Of a stretch of 18,067 nucleotides of DNA, positions 1-6,218 are shown in pieces. Each line of letters begins with the position of its first letter. Position 1 is the first letter of the stretch. The stretch is taken from positions 1 through 18,067 of the forward strand of contig CAJPUA010000002.1 in assembly GCA_905373705.1 (NCBI GenBank), given 5' to 3'. The notes below the pieces were generated by a model, which was given only the letters and a program-made list of their open reading frames with translations, did no database searches and was not told the origin of the DNA. The position numbers and the translations under genes were made by a program. This DNA is from an uncultured Schwartzia sp. GTDB taxonomy: Bacteria > Bacillota > Negativicutes > Selenomonadales > Selenomonadaceae.

Positions 1-1332
1 GGATATGGCGTGTTGCCGAAATTCGTCACCTCAGCCTCAGAAAAAGCCATTAAGGATAAGCTGATGTCTATGCCGTGGACGGGCGACAAGATGAAGCTAT
101 CTGAGCGCCTGCATTCTCTTAAGGTGCGGCAGAACGTTATCTTTGCCATTTCAAGTGCTATGAAACAGGCCAAGACGGTGGCGCAGATGGCCATGGATAT
201 ATACGACGGATATAACAGCGGGCAAGGCGTGCTGGATCAGACGGTGCTGCGAAAAGACCTGAATAAGGTTTTACAGATGGCAAGGCAGGCCGTGCAGGGG
301 GACGAGGCAATCCTTGGGGAACTGCGCAAGAAGGCGCTGAAGATACAGCAGTACACCAGCTCCATGAAGACGAAACCGCTACAAGCGGCTTACCATGAGT
401 TCTTGGACGCCTGCACGGCGGATGTACTCAACGAAACGGCCATTGAGAGAGCAGCTTGGACGGCGATAGAGGAAACGACACGCTATCAGGCGGAACGTAT
501 CGCCCGTACGGAGGCGGCACGGGCGTGGTTCGATGGCTATGTTGCCGCCCGAGAAGAGGATGATGACGTCTGGGGCTATCGTTGGCGGCTGTCAAGCCGG
601 CACTATCGCTGCCCTTTCGACCAATGCGATGTCTGCGCGAACATGAACGTTGGATATGGGAAGGGGATATACCCGAAGAATAAGGTGCCAAGTATTCCGC
701 GCCATCCGCATTGTATGTGTATGCTGGAAGAGGTGTTTTCGTGGGAGCAGGACGGTGAGGAGATAAACTCGGAGGGGGCAAGGGAATACATTGATTCACT
801 TGACGAGAGGCGAAAGGAAGCGCTTTTTGGTGAAGATGGCCGCAAGGCATACGAAGCAGGCGGTGACTGGCAGAAGCTTCTTCGAGGCTGGGATGGGTTT
901 AGGAAGCCGAAGAGCCGATTGAGCTTAGACGATTTCAAGTTTGATTTGCAGCTTTTTGGCGGAAAAATTCCGGATACTCTTCTTGACGGAAGCCCATACA
1001 ACCTCACGATTCGGCGGCAAGTTCAGAATCGACATATCTCCGGTACAAAAGAGTACGAGCAATACGTTGAAAAGCTGGAAGTTGCTGGTATGAAGCCGAG
1101 CATTCTTGCGCATGAGGTAGATCCGCAAAAGTTTGTGCGTCAATATCATAAAACTGGTGTTAGCGCACCAAGTAAGAGAGATGGGAGGCCAAGAGAGATT
1201 GTGGATGCTGGATTCATTGTTGGGCAATATTGGGATATAGAAGAACAAAAGTATCTTGACACCACATGGGCGAAAATTGTATACTCAAGAAAAGGGACGC
1301 ATGTTTATCCCATCTATCCAGAAGGGATGTGA
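1..1332 (+). CDS. MuF minor head protein fused to a C-terminal Ntox50-like toxin domain (5' partial)
   Basis: The reading frame is open to the window edge, so the true start lies upstream; residue numbers count from the GTG at 10. Residues 158-237 carry the Mu gpF-like minor head signature: RIARTE (163-168), then a Cys/His cluster CPFDQCDVC (201-209) and PRHPHCMC (230-237). MuF proteins sit at the portal inside the head and may enter the host with DNA. The segment RHISGT (341-346), GQYWD (405-409), YLDTTW (415-420) and YSRKGTHVYP (425-434) matches the pattern I recall for polymorphic toxin type 50 (Ntox50, predicted BECR-fold RNase). Between the two domains lies KFDLQLFGG (310-318), a Prp-like cleavage tag. 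MuF proteins with variable C-terminal toxins are a known class in temperate phages. DNA from about 925 on is AT-richer than the MuF part. The MuF call is firm, Ntox50 likely, RNase activity inferred. Confidence 0.88.
   Translation, partial: GYGVLPKFVTSASEKAIKDKLMSMPWTGDKMKLSERLHSLKVRQNVIFAISSAMKQAKTVAQMAMDIYDGYNSGQGVLDQTVLRKDLNKVLQMARQAVQGDEAILGELRKKALKIQQYTSSMKTKPLQAAYHEFLDACTADVLNETAIERAAWTAIEETTRYQAERIARTEAARAWFDGYVAAREEDDDVWGYRWRLSSRHYRCPFDQCDVCANMNVGYGKGIYPKNKVPSIPRHPHCMCMLEEVFSWEQDGEEINSEGAREYIDSLDERRKEALFGEDGRKAYEAGGDWQKLLRGWDGFRKPKSRLSLDDFKFDLQLFGGKIPDTLLDGSPYNLTIRRQVQNRHISGTKEYEQYVEKLEVAGMKPSILAHEVDPQKFVRQYHKTGVSAPSKRDGRPREIVDAGFIVGQYWDIEEQKYLDTTWAKIVYSRKGTHVYPIYPEGM
940..960 (+). 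other. Prp-type cleavage tag FDLQLFG at the MuF/toxin junction
   Basis: Codons for FDLQLFG (residues 311-317 of the MuF-toxin protein). It matches the Firmicutes L27 leader core LNLQFFA, which Prp cuts after the last Phe. Here the residue after that Phe is Gly rather than Ala. Cutting there would separate a roughly 124-residue toxin fragment from the head-bound part. This is the only internal copy of the tag; the other three are near N-termini. Confidence 0.7.
1256..1285 (+). promoter_or_regulatory. Sigma-70-type promoter inside the toxin codons, driving the immunity gene
   Basis: TTGACA at 1256-1261 (perfect -35) and TATACT at 1280-1285 (5 of 6 to the -10 consensus) with an 18-base spacer. 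Transcription would start near 1292, about 45 bases before the ATG of the next gene. The motif overlaps codons of the conserved toxin segment YLDTTW...IVYS, so part of the match could be chance. Its position just before the presumed antitoxin and the terminator behind that gene make a real promoter likely. Confidence 0.6.
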
Positions 1333-1336
1333 GCAA

Positions 1337-1570
1337 ATGACTTCGTTGGAAAAAATACGGAAATTGAGAGAAATCCAGCAGCGGAAAAATTTGGCAAGGA
1401 TTATCACGATTGAAGATGAAAGTTTGCTTTGTAAGCCAATCCGCTTCGCAGAAGATGAAGATGACTGGGCTTACGATGTCAAAGTGCTCAACGATCCCGC
1501 ATTTGAGTATGTGGTTCTTGAGGGATTCTATATCAAGAGCATTGAGGAAGTGCCACGTCAGTCAGCGTGA
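1337..1570 (+). CDS. Probable immunity protein for the MuF Ntox50-like toxin
   Basis: A 77-residue protein starting at an ATG four bases after the toxin stop codon, with a GAAGGGATG-like ribosome site upstream. I do not recognise a named family. The N-terminal third is basic (KIRKLREIQQRK), the rest acidic, with FAEDEDDW and a C-terminal EGFYIKSIEE. There is no signal peptide or membrane segment, so it should act in the cytoplasm. Its place directly behind a toxin domain, small size, AT-rich composition (24 of 60 and 22 of 60 G+C in 1321-1380 and 1381-1440) and private promoter and terminator are what one expects for a cognate antitoxin. Function rests on position alone; an unrelated accessory protein cannot be excluded. 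Confidence 0.65.
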   Translation: MTSLEKIRKLREIQQRKNLARIITIEDESLLCKPIRFAEDEDDWAYDVKVLNDPAFEYVVLEGFYIKSIEEVPRQSA

Positions 1571-1588
1571 CTATTTCTACAAACGAAT

Positions 1589-1625
1589 AAAAAGCATTTT
1601 GCAAAATACGCAAAGTGCTTTTTTT
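1589..1625 (+). terminator. Intrinsic terminator after the immunity gene
   Basis: A 14-bp stem, AAAAAGCATTTTGC (1589-1602) with GCAAAGTGCTTTTT (1610-1623), has one G-T wobble and a 7-base loop. The right arm runs on into T (to 1625). The A-run on the left also allows function on the other strand. It lies 18 bases after the immunity stop codon and 25 bases before the next ATG, leaving no room for a new promoter, so downstream genes depend on readthrough or antitermination. Confidence 0.85.
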
Positions 1626-1650
1626 ATGCCCATTTTTAGGAGGTGCGCGG

Positions 1651-2031
1651 ATGCGGACAGAGAAAAACGTGGATGAACTTTGCCGAAAATGGCAAAAGAT
1701 ACTCCGTCTTGAGGACTGGGAGATTCATACGGAGCTATTTTCGGCGAGGGAGTTTGAAGAGTGCGATCGCCAAGGTGAAGTCGTCTATGACATTTCCACC
1801 GGACAGGCCATCATCCATCTGCTGGATGTGGACGCCCGGCTGGATACGCCGTTTCCTTACGACTTGGAAAAGGTGCTGGTGCATGAACTCCTGCATCTGC
1901 ATTTTGCCATTTTTGAGCCGGAGCAAGAGGATAGGCTTCGTCATGACTTATGGGAACGAACCGTGGAGTGCATGGCCAGAACCATGCTTTTGCTCCATCG
2001 ACAGGGGAACACAGAAACTTTAGGGAGGTGA
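1651..2031 (+). CDS. Small phage protein with a HELLH zinc-metallopeptidase motif
   Basis: A 126-residue protein. The ATG at 1651 follows TAGGAGGTG with good spacing; longer in-frame starts would run back into the terminator. The centre reads VLVHELLHLHF (HELLH at residues 78-82), the HExxH zinc-binding motif, followed about 20 residues later by a helix with Glu (WERTVECMARTML, E102 and E106) that could give the third zinc ligand, as in gluzincins and ImmA/IrrE-like proteins. There is no signal peptide, so it is probably cytoplasmic. Similar short HExxH proteins occur in phage head regions, but I know no established role. It sits between the toxin unit and the scaffold genes, and its stop codon overlaps the next gene's ribosome site. 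Metal binding is likely; proteolysis is unproven. Confidence 0.7.
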   Translation: MRTEKNVDELCRKWQKILRLEDWEIHTELFSAREFEECDRQGEVVYDISTGQAIIHLLDVDARLDTPFPYDLEKVLVHELLHLHFAIFEPEQEDRLRHDLWERTVECMARTMLLLHRQGNTETLGR

Positions 2032-2035
2032 GGAT

Positions 2036-2437
2036 TTGCATAGTACATCGAGAGAAGAACTGCTGCGGCTTTTGCCGGACTGCCGAGCGCCGGAGACGGT
2101 CGCAAAGCGCTTGGTCGAAGCGGGTATCATGCGCGTGATAAAGGGTGAGCATGAAGACGATCCTGTGCGGTATGTAGTGGAGACCGCCGCTTTTTCTACC
2201 GTGCCGGATCGGGTGTTAGGCGTGCTATATAGCGAATTGTGCCGGTTTTATCTGTGGTATGAGGAGCGAAAATGCTACCTTGCCAGCGATGCCGAGGCGG
2301 CAGAGAAACGGCAAGATAAGGGCTTTGTCATCTGCCAAGGCACCGCGCCACTCATCGCGCAGTCCGAGGAAGCGCTGGAGAAGGAAGCGGCCCGCTTTGC
2401 CCGGATATTCATCAATCAGTGGAAGCGCTATCAATGA
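2036..2437 (+). CDS. Hypothetical phage protein, 133 residues, TTG start
   Basis: The start is TTG at 2036, placed just behind GGGAGGTGAGGA; no ATG lies near that site, so TTG is the best choice. The N-terminal 40 residues (EELLRLLPDCRAPETVAKRLVEAG) resemble a short helical, winged-helix-like segment but this is not enough for a call. The middle is rich in aromatic residues (LCRFYLWYEERKCYL) and the C-terminal third is helical (AQSEEALEKEAARFARIF). There is no signal peptide or membrane span. It shares the small pre-scaffold cassette with the HELLH protein and the KYRKKP protein. Function unknown. Confidence 0.75.
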   Translation: MHSTSREELLRLLPDCRAPETVAKRLVEAGIMRVIKGEHEDDPVRYVVETAAFSTVPDRVLGVLYSELCRFYLWYEERKCYLASDAEAAEKRQDKGFVICQGTAPLIAQSEEALEKEAARFARIFINQWKRYQ

Positions 2438-2449
2438 GGAGGAAAGATC

Positions 2450-2719
2450 ATGGCTAAGTATCGGAAGAAGCCGGTCATCATCGAAGCTTTTCTTTACGAT
2501 GGCGACCTGATGAACCGCAAGGGGAAATACTACGTCCCGGATTGGGCAGTCAAGGCATATCAGGAAGGAACGATGTTCTTTCGAGGACCAGAGCTTTATA
2601 TAAAGACGCTGGAAGGGGAACATCATGCCAGTGTCGGCGATTACATCATCCAAGGCGTTCAGGGCGAAATTTATCCCTGTAAGCCGGATATTTTTGAAGC
2701 GACTTATGAGGAGATGTGA
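2450..2719 (+). CDS. Conserved small phage protein of the KYRKKPV/GDYI type
   Basis: An 89-residue protein with ATG at 2450 behind GAGGAGG. It starts AKYRKKPVIIEAF and ends with GDYIIQGVQGEIYPCKPDIF followed by EATYEE. I recognise this arrangement from many small phage and prophage proteins, where KYRKKPV.IEA at the N-terminus and GDYII.GV.GE.YPCKPDIF near the C-terminus are the hallmarks. Their role is not established as far as I know. It is soluble, with mixed beta content and no signal sequence. It is the last small gene before the hairpin region that precedes the scaffold gene. Confidence 0.8.
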   Translation: MAKYRKKPVIIEAFLYDGDLMNRKGKYYVPDWAVKAYQEGTMFFRGPELYIKTLEGEHHASVGDYIIQGVQGEIYPCKPDIFEATYEEM

Positions 2720-2740
2720 GGGAGGCGAGACAAATGAATA

Positions 2741-2784
2741 GGACAAGAGATTGTCCCAAGGCCGCATGATTGCGGTCTATTTTT
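2741..2784 (+). promoter_or_regulatory. Tandem hairpins before the scaffold gene (attenuator or terminator candidate)
   Basis: The first hairpin is GGACAA-GAGA-TTGTCC (2741-2756), a perfect 6-bp stem with a GNRA-type loop. The second is GGCCGCA-TGAT-TGCGGTC (2760-2777), a 7-bp stem with one G-T wobble, followed by TATTTTTA. The second looks like a short intrinsic terminator. A possible 11-codon leader ORF (2734-2769, ATG behind GGGAGGCGAG) runs through both stems and ends in the second loop. This could set expression of scaffold and coat relative to the upstream genes. No direct evidence of function. Confidence 0.5.
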
Positions 2785-2811
2785 ATGCGCATCAGAAAGA
2801 GGAGGAAGAAT

Positions 2812-3615
2812 ATGCGAGAGACAAAAAAGAATTGGCGTTTGGCGTTTAATTTGCAGCGTTTTGACGATGGCGGATCTGGCGGCGATACGGCCAAGAGCGT
2901 TGATGAAATCACGGCGGCACTTTCGAGCCTCGATGGTGGGGACGCCTATGTGGCAGGGCTGAACCAGCTCGTCACGGCGGACAAAAAAGCTAAGAGCGAC
3001 ATCGCCAAGCTGAACGCAAAAATCACCAAACTCACGGGGAGCGAGAAGACCTTGACGACAGAGCGGGATACTGCGCTGGCGAAATTCAACAAGCTCTTGG
3101 ATTTCAATGGGATCCCCGTCGATACCGAGGATTTGGACGCGGCCATTGAAGCGCTTCGAGAGGCGCAGAAGTCGAAGAACGGCGGCGTCGACGCGGCGAA
3201 GCTCCAGAGCCAGATCAACGATCTGACCCGGGGGCGGACGGCGCTGGAGAAAGAACGCGACGAGCAGAAGAAGATCGCCGAGGAACGTTTGGGGCGCATC
3301 CACACCATCATCCGCGACGCGGCAGTGGAACGGGCGCTCAAGGCGAGCGGCGCTTTGGAATATGAGGCGCTGGTTCCTATCTTCCGCGACAAAGTGAAAA
3401 TCCTTGACGATGAAACGCCGGTCTATCCGACGGAAGACGGCACGGAGGTCACAGTCGAGGAAGGCGTGAAGATGTTATTTGAAAAGCACCCGCGTCTTTT
3501 GGCGAACAACCAGAACGCGGGCGGCGGAAGTGGCGGCAGCCCGGGTGGGAAGGTGGACTTCACCAAGATGTCGCAGGCGGAATATGAGAAACTTCGTAAA
3601 GAAGGCAAAATCTAA
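2812..3615 (+). CDS. Capsid scaffold protein
   Basis: A 267-residue protein. I chose ATG 2812 because AGAGGAGGAAGA precedes it with normal spacing; the frame also opens at a TTG at 2770, inside the hairpin region. Residues 12-18 are FNLQRFD, a Prp-like tag, followed by a Gly-rich stretch (DDGGSGGD). The middle (about 45-165) is a charged, coiled-coil-rich region (KLNAKITKLTGSEKTL, ALEKERDEQKKIAEERL). The C-terminus is Gly-rich and then KVDFTKMSQAEYEKLRKEG, the short basic helix typical of scaffold C-termini that bind coat protein. Scaffold upstream of coat is the standard order, and the 80alpha scaffold has the same FNLQ tag at its N-terminus. It should guide coat assembly and then leave the shell. 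Predicted cleavage after Phe17 removes 17 residues. Confidence 0.85.
   Translation: MRETKKNWRLAFNLQRFDDGGSGGDTAKSVDEITAALSSLDGGDAYVAGLNQLVTADKKAKSDIAKLNAKITKLTGSEKTLTTERDTALAKFNKLLDFNGIPVDTEDLDAAIEALREAQKSKNGGVDAAKLQSQINDLTRGRTALEKERDEQKKIAEERLGRIHTIIRDAAVERALKASGALEYEALVPIFRDKVKILDDETPVYPTEDGTEVTVEEGVKMLFEKHPRLLANNQNAGGGSGGSPGGKVDFTKMSQAEYEKLRKEGKI
2845..2865 (+). other. Prp-type cleavage tag FNLQRFD in the scaffold
   Basis: Codons for residues 12-18 of the scaffold. The core FNLQ-x-F matches that remembered from the 80alpha scaffold; here Asp, not Ala, follows the last Phe, so cutting may be weaker or absent. Confidence 0.65.
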
Positions 3616-3620
3616 GGAGG
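3614..3620 (+). promoter_or_regulatory. Strong ribosome binding site deciding the coat protein start
   Basis: AAGGAGG at 3614-3620 overlaps the scaffold stop codon. It lies 2 bases from an ATG at 3623 and 8 bases from an ATG at 3629. The 8-base spacing is normal, so 3629 is taken as the coat start. Confidence 0.75.
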
Positions 3621-3628
3621 AAATGACA

Positions 3629-4789
3629 ATGAATAAGAAAGTACGTTTTGATTTGCAGCGGTTCGCGGACAACGAATTTTTGACGCCTATGCACGTGGCG
3701 CGTGAGGCCCTGATGGTGTTGAAGAACAACACTGTCATGTCCCAGCTCGTTAGCCGCGACTATGACAACGAATTTGCCGAAGTCGGCGATACCGTCATGG
3801 TGCGCCGCCCGGCAAACTTCCAGGTTGATCTCTTTGATCAGACCACGGGGATCAAGATTCAGAACGCCGTTGAAGGCAAGGTGCCGGTCGTTCTGGACAG
3901 TATCTTCGATGTGTCCTTCGGCATTACGTCGAAGGAACTCAGCCTCGACATTAACGACTTCTCCCAGCAGCTCATCGCACCGGCGGTTACGTCGATTGAA
4001 CAGGCGATTGACGAGAAGATTTGCCACTGCTATGAGGATGTGCCTTACTTCGTCGGTACCCCGGGCAATACCCCGGCGAGCGTCAGCGCTATCACCTCTG
4101 TCCGCAAGGAAATGAACGACAACAAGGTTCCTATGGCTGGACGTATGGCTGTCCTTGACACGGCGGCGGACGCAAAGCTCCTGGAGCTTGACGCGTTCAA
4201 TTCTGTCGGGCATACGGGAGAAACCAGCGCTATCATTAACGCGCAGCTTGGCCGTAAATTCGGCTTTGACTTCTACATGGATCAGAACATCTGCCGACAT
4301 GATAACGGCAATCTCTCTGCTTCTCCGACGATGAAGCTCTCCGCTATCGTGAAAAAAGATGCTAACGTGGCGACCTTCACCGACGGCACGTTGACAGGCA
4401 AGATTAAAAAGGGAACGATCTTCACGTTGGCTGGGGATTCGCGGCCTTACGTCGTCACGAAAGACGCGGACGCCGCAGGGAATTCGGTCACGGTATCTTT
4501 CTACCCGGCGGCGCGTCAGGACTTTGCCGCCAATACGGTGGTGACCCTCGTCAAGGATCATACCGCCAGCATGGCCTTCCATCGGAACGCCTTCACCCTC
4601 GTCACGCGGCCCCTCTCTAAGCCTCTGGGCGTTGCCGATTCGCAGTATGCGATCATCAGCGACGGCGGTATTTCGCTGCGGGTTGTGTTCGATTACGATA
4701 TCAAGCTCAAGCGCGATATCTGCTCGATTGACCTTTTGTGCGGGGTTAAGACGATGATTCCCGAGCTGGCTTGCCGCATCCTTGGCTAA
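3629..4789 (+). CDS. Major capsid (coat) protein, P22 gp5-like
   Basis: A 386-residue protein that builds the head shell. Residues 7-13 are FDLQRFA, a Prp-type tag, so the mature chain should begin near residue 13. After it come MHVAREALMVLKNN and a helix, then VGDTVMVRRPANF, the hallmark I associate with the P22 coat family (HK97 fold, gp5 type), and later FGFDFYMDQN. Residues about 240-300 (GTLTGKIKKGTIFTLAG, YVVTKDADAAGNSVTVSF) form a beta-rich segment like the small domain near the C-terminus of P22-type coats. It is preceded by the scaffold and followed within 4 bases by the protease gene. An in-frame ATG two codons upstream is less well spaced from the ribosome site. Family call good; exact subfamily less sure. 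Confidence 0.88.
   Translation: MNKKVRFDLQRFADNEFLTPMHVAREALMVLKNNTVMSQLVSRDYDNEFAEVGDTVMVRRPANFQVDLFDQTTGIKIQNAVEGKVPVVLDSIFDVSFGITSKELSLDINDFSQQLIAPAVTSIEQAIDEKICHCYEDVPYFVGTPGNTPASVSAITSVRKEMNDNKVPMAGRMAVLDTAADAKLLELDAFNSVGHTGETSAIINAQLGRKFGFDFYMDQNICRHDNGNLSASPTMKLSAIVKKDANVATFTDGTLTGKIKKGTIFTLAGDSRPYVVTKDADAAGNSVTVSFYPAARQDFAANTVVTLVKDHTASMAFHRNAFTLVTRPLSKPLGVADSQYAIISDGGISLRVVFDYDIKLKRDICSIDLLCGVKTMIPELACRILG
3647..3667 (+). other. Prp-type cleavage tag FDLQRFA in the coat protein
   Basis: Codons for residues 7-13 of the coat protein. This is the closest match to the L27 and 80alpha tags, with Ala after the final Phe. Predicted removal of the first 12 residues. Confidence 0.78.
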
Positions 4790-4793
4790 GGCT

Positions 4794-5102
4794 ATGGTAC
4801 GGTACAGCATAGAGCGTAATAAGGATCGCGTGGCGCTCCATATCGTGGGGCACGCGTCGGAATATGGCGCTACGAGGGGGAATAACCTTGTATGCGCTGC
4901 CGTTTCCACAGTGGCCGATATGGTATGCACGGGATGCCTGCATTATGATCCTGATACGGAGTTTAAGGAGGCGGACGGGGAACTGTCCGTCTCCTGCCGT
5001 ATCATGCCGGAAACGGTGGGGATTATGACGGCGGCTGGATTGGAGTTAAGCCGGATTAAGGAGCATTATCCGGCGTGTTTTGAGAAAGGAGCAACGGGAT
5101 GA
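4794..5102 (+). CDS. prp: Prp-family cysteine protease (phage maturation protease)
   Basis: A 102-residue protein. The Prp signature is clear: VGHASEYG with the catalytic His at residue 20 and LVCAAVS with the catalytic Cys at residue 34, then a helix and a C-terminal strand-helix section. Length and motif order match cellular Prp (about 105 residues), which trims the N-terminal leader of ribosomal protein L27 in Firmicutes and, in Staphylococcus, coat and scaffold of phage 80alpha. Here the gene lies directly behind the coat gene and four proteins of the window carry its target motif, so a virion role is likely. ATG 4794 is 4 bases after the coat stop with only a weak AAGG before it, which suggests translational coupling and low output; a TTG at 4782 overlapping the coat end is an alternative. 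The next gene overlaps it by ATGA. Confidence 0.87.
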   Translation: MVRYSIERNKDRVALHIVGHASEYGATRGNNLVCAAVSTVADMVCTGCLHYDPDTEFKEADGELSVSCRIMPETVGIMTAAGLELSRIKEHYPACFEKGATG

Positions 5103-5341
5103 ATACGGAAACGATTACACTTTATAAAGACGGCGAAGAGATTGTCGTTGACGTCCAACGCGTGGAAGAGTTTGCGGCTTTGGGCTATGCGGCGACCGTC
5201 AACGAGGAGCCGGAAGACAAAGAGACCAAAGACAATGTGCCAGAAGACAAGGTGGAAGGAAATTCGGAGGACAAAGCAGAGGACAAGCCGGAGGATGAAG
5301 CGAAACCGGCTGGCAAGGGACGCAGCAAAGGCGGTAAATGA
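5099..5341 (+). CDS. Small acidic protein with Glu-Asp-Lys repeats
   Basis: An 80-residue protein whose ATG overlaps the protease stop codon (ATGA), with AAAGGAG upstream. Residues 1-35 form a small ordered part (TLYKDGEEIVVDVQRVEEFAALGY). The remainder is low complexity: EDK recurs four times plus PEDE, ending in a Lys/Gly-rich tail (GKGRSKGGK), and is probably disordered. Proteins with a short DGxEI-type head and a charged tail often lie between coat and neck genes in phages of Gram-positive hosts; none that I know has a firm function. It could bind the head surface or act in assembly. No signal peptide or membrane span. Confidence 0.75.
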   Translation: MNTETITLYKDGEEIVVDVQRVEEFAALGYAATVNEEPEDKETKDNVPEDKVEGNSEDKAEDKPEDEAKPAGKGRSKGGK

Positions 5342-5832
5342 TGGATATCCGCGTTGAGTTTGATGCCAAAGCGGCCCTGCGGACGATAGGTGAAATAGGT
5401 AGGAGTAAGACGGCGGAAGCAGTGCGAAGGGGGCTATTAGAATCCTGCCGCTTGGTGCAAAGTGAGGCGCGGTCGAGACATCAATTTACTTCAAGAACCG
5501 GCGTACTGGAACGATCGATTGAATATCGATTGGAACGGGGTTCACTGGTGGGCGTTGTTAAGATATCCGACGCTGCGCCTTACGGCGTTTTTGTTCACGA
5601 GCCGACCGGCATTTATGGTCCGACAAAAGAGCGATACCAGATTCGCCCGAAGAGAAAGCAAGCCCTTCGCTGGGCGGCGGACGGCAAGCTCCATTTTGCT
5701 CGGCTGGTCAATCATCCAGGTTCTCCGGCTGACCGTTTCCTCTATGAGGCAGCGGATCGGAGCCGGGAACGAATACGGAAGATTTTTGCCCGTCATATTC
5801 AAAAGGCCGTTCGAGCGGAGAAAGGAGGCTGA
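5338..5832 (+). CDS. HK97 gp10-like neck/tail-completion protein
   Basis: A 164-residue protein starting at ATGATG (5338 or 5341), overlapping the previous stop. The pattern AAPYGVFVHEPTGIYG (from about residue 80), YQIRPKRKQALRW and then LVNHPGSPADRFLYEAA (around residue 126) is characteristic of the HK97 gp10-like family: a loop with Y-G-x-F-V-H-E, an RPK...ALRW segment and HPG...FL.EA. Such proteins act in the neck, joining head and tail tube. It sits with the other connector genes between coat and tail tube. The C-terminal helix is strongly basic (RERIRKIFARHIQKAVRAEK). The exact step (stopper, completion) cannot be read from the sequence. Confidence 0.82.
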   Translation: MMDIRVEFDAKAALRTIGEIGRSKTAEAVRRGLLESCRLVQSEARSRHQFTSRTGVLERSIEYRLERGSLVGVVKISDAAPYGVFVHEPTGIYGPTKERYQIRPKRKQALRWAADGKLHFARLVNHPGSPADRFLYEAADRSRERIRKIFARHIQKAVRAEKGG

Positions 5833-5834
5833 CG

Positions 5835-6218
5835 ATGTACTTCAATATGGAAGAAGTCAGGGATGTGCTGCTCAAAGACCAGCTCACGGATGAAGACGTC
5901 GCGGAAAGCACAGACTATGTGAATGGTTTGGCTGCGCGCTTAGGCGTTGCACCTGATCATATCCGGACGCCGGTCGCTTATCCCATTCGCCAGCTCGCCC
6001 TCTTTTACGCCTTGATGGTCTGCGCGCGCAATCAGTCTGCGATGACGGATGGGCGCAATCTTCAGGCGGGAGACGATGCCTATGAGCGTAAGCGGGCTAT
6101 CTACGAAAAGGAGTACATGCGCTGGGAAGCGCGTATCAGCGCGGAAACTTTTACCGGCGACAGCGGCAAGGATATCGGTGAGAACTTCCCGCTCACGGCG
6201 AAAGTGGGGCGAGGCTGA
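5835..6218 (+). CDS. Head-tail connector (adaptor) protein candidate
   Basis: A 127-residue protein with AAAGGAGG six bases before ATG 5835. It begins with a short helix set (MEEVRDVLLKDQLTDEDVAESTDYVNGLAARLGV) and then PVAYPIRQLALFYALMVCARNQ, a helical layout seen in gp6/gp15-type and Mu gp36-like adaptors that dock on the portal ring. The C-terminal part is a charged helix (YERKRAIYEKEYMRWEARI) and a loop ending TFTGDSGKD. Order within the neck cluster supports the role; the sequence family is not certain. Its stop codon overlaps the next start (TGATG). Confidence 0.65.
   Translation: MYFNMEEVRDVLLKDQLTDEDVAESTDYVNGLAARLGVAPDHIRTPVAYPIRQLALFYALMVCARNQSAMTDGRNLQAGDDAYERKRAIYEKEYMRWEARISAETFTGDSGKDIGENFPLTAKVGRG

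Noticed and set aside
3479..3628. Upstream extension of the coat frame into the scaffold gene
   Set aside because: The extension lacks a ribosome site and would put the FDLQRFA tag far from the N-terminus; AAGGAGG at 3614-3620 points to ATG 3629.
3560..4930. Long open frame on the - strand (456 codons) across coat and protease
   Set aside because: It is antisense to well-supported coat and Prp genes, has no ribosome site and shows no recognisable protein family.
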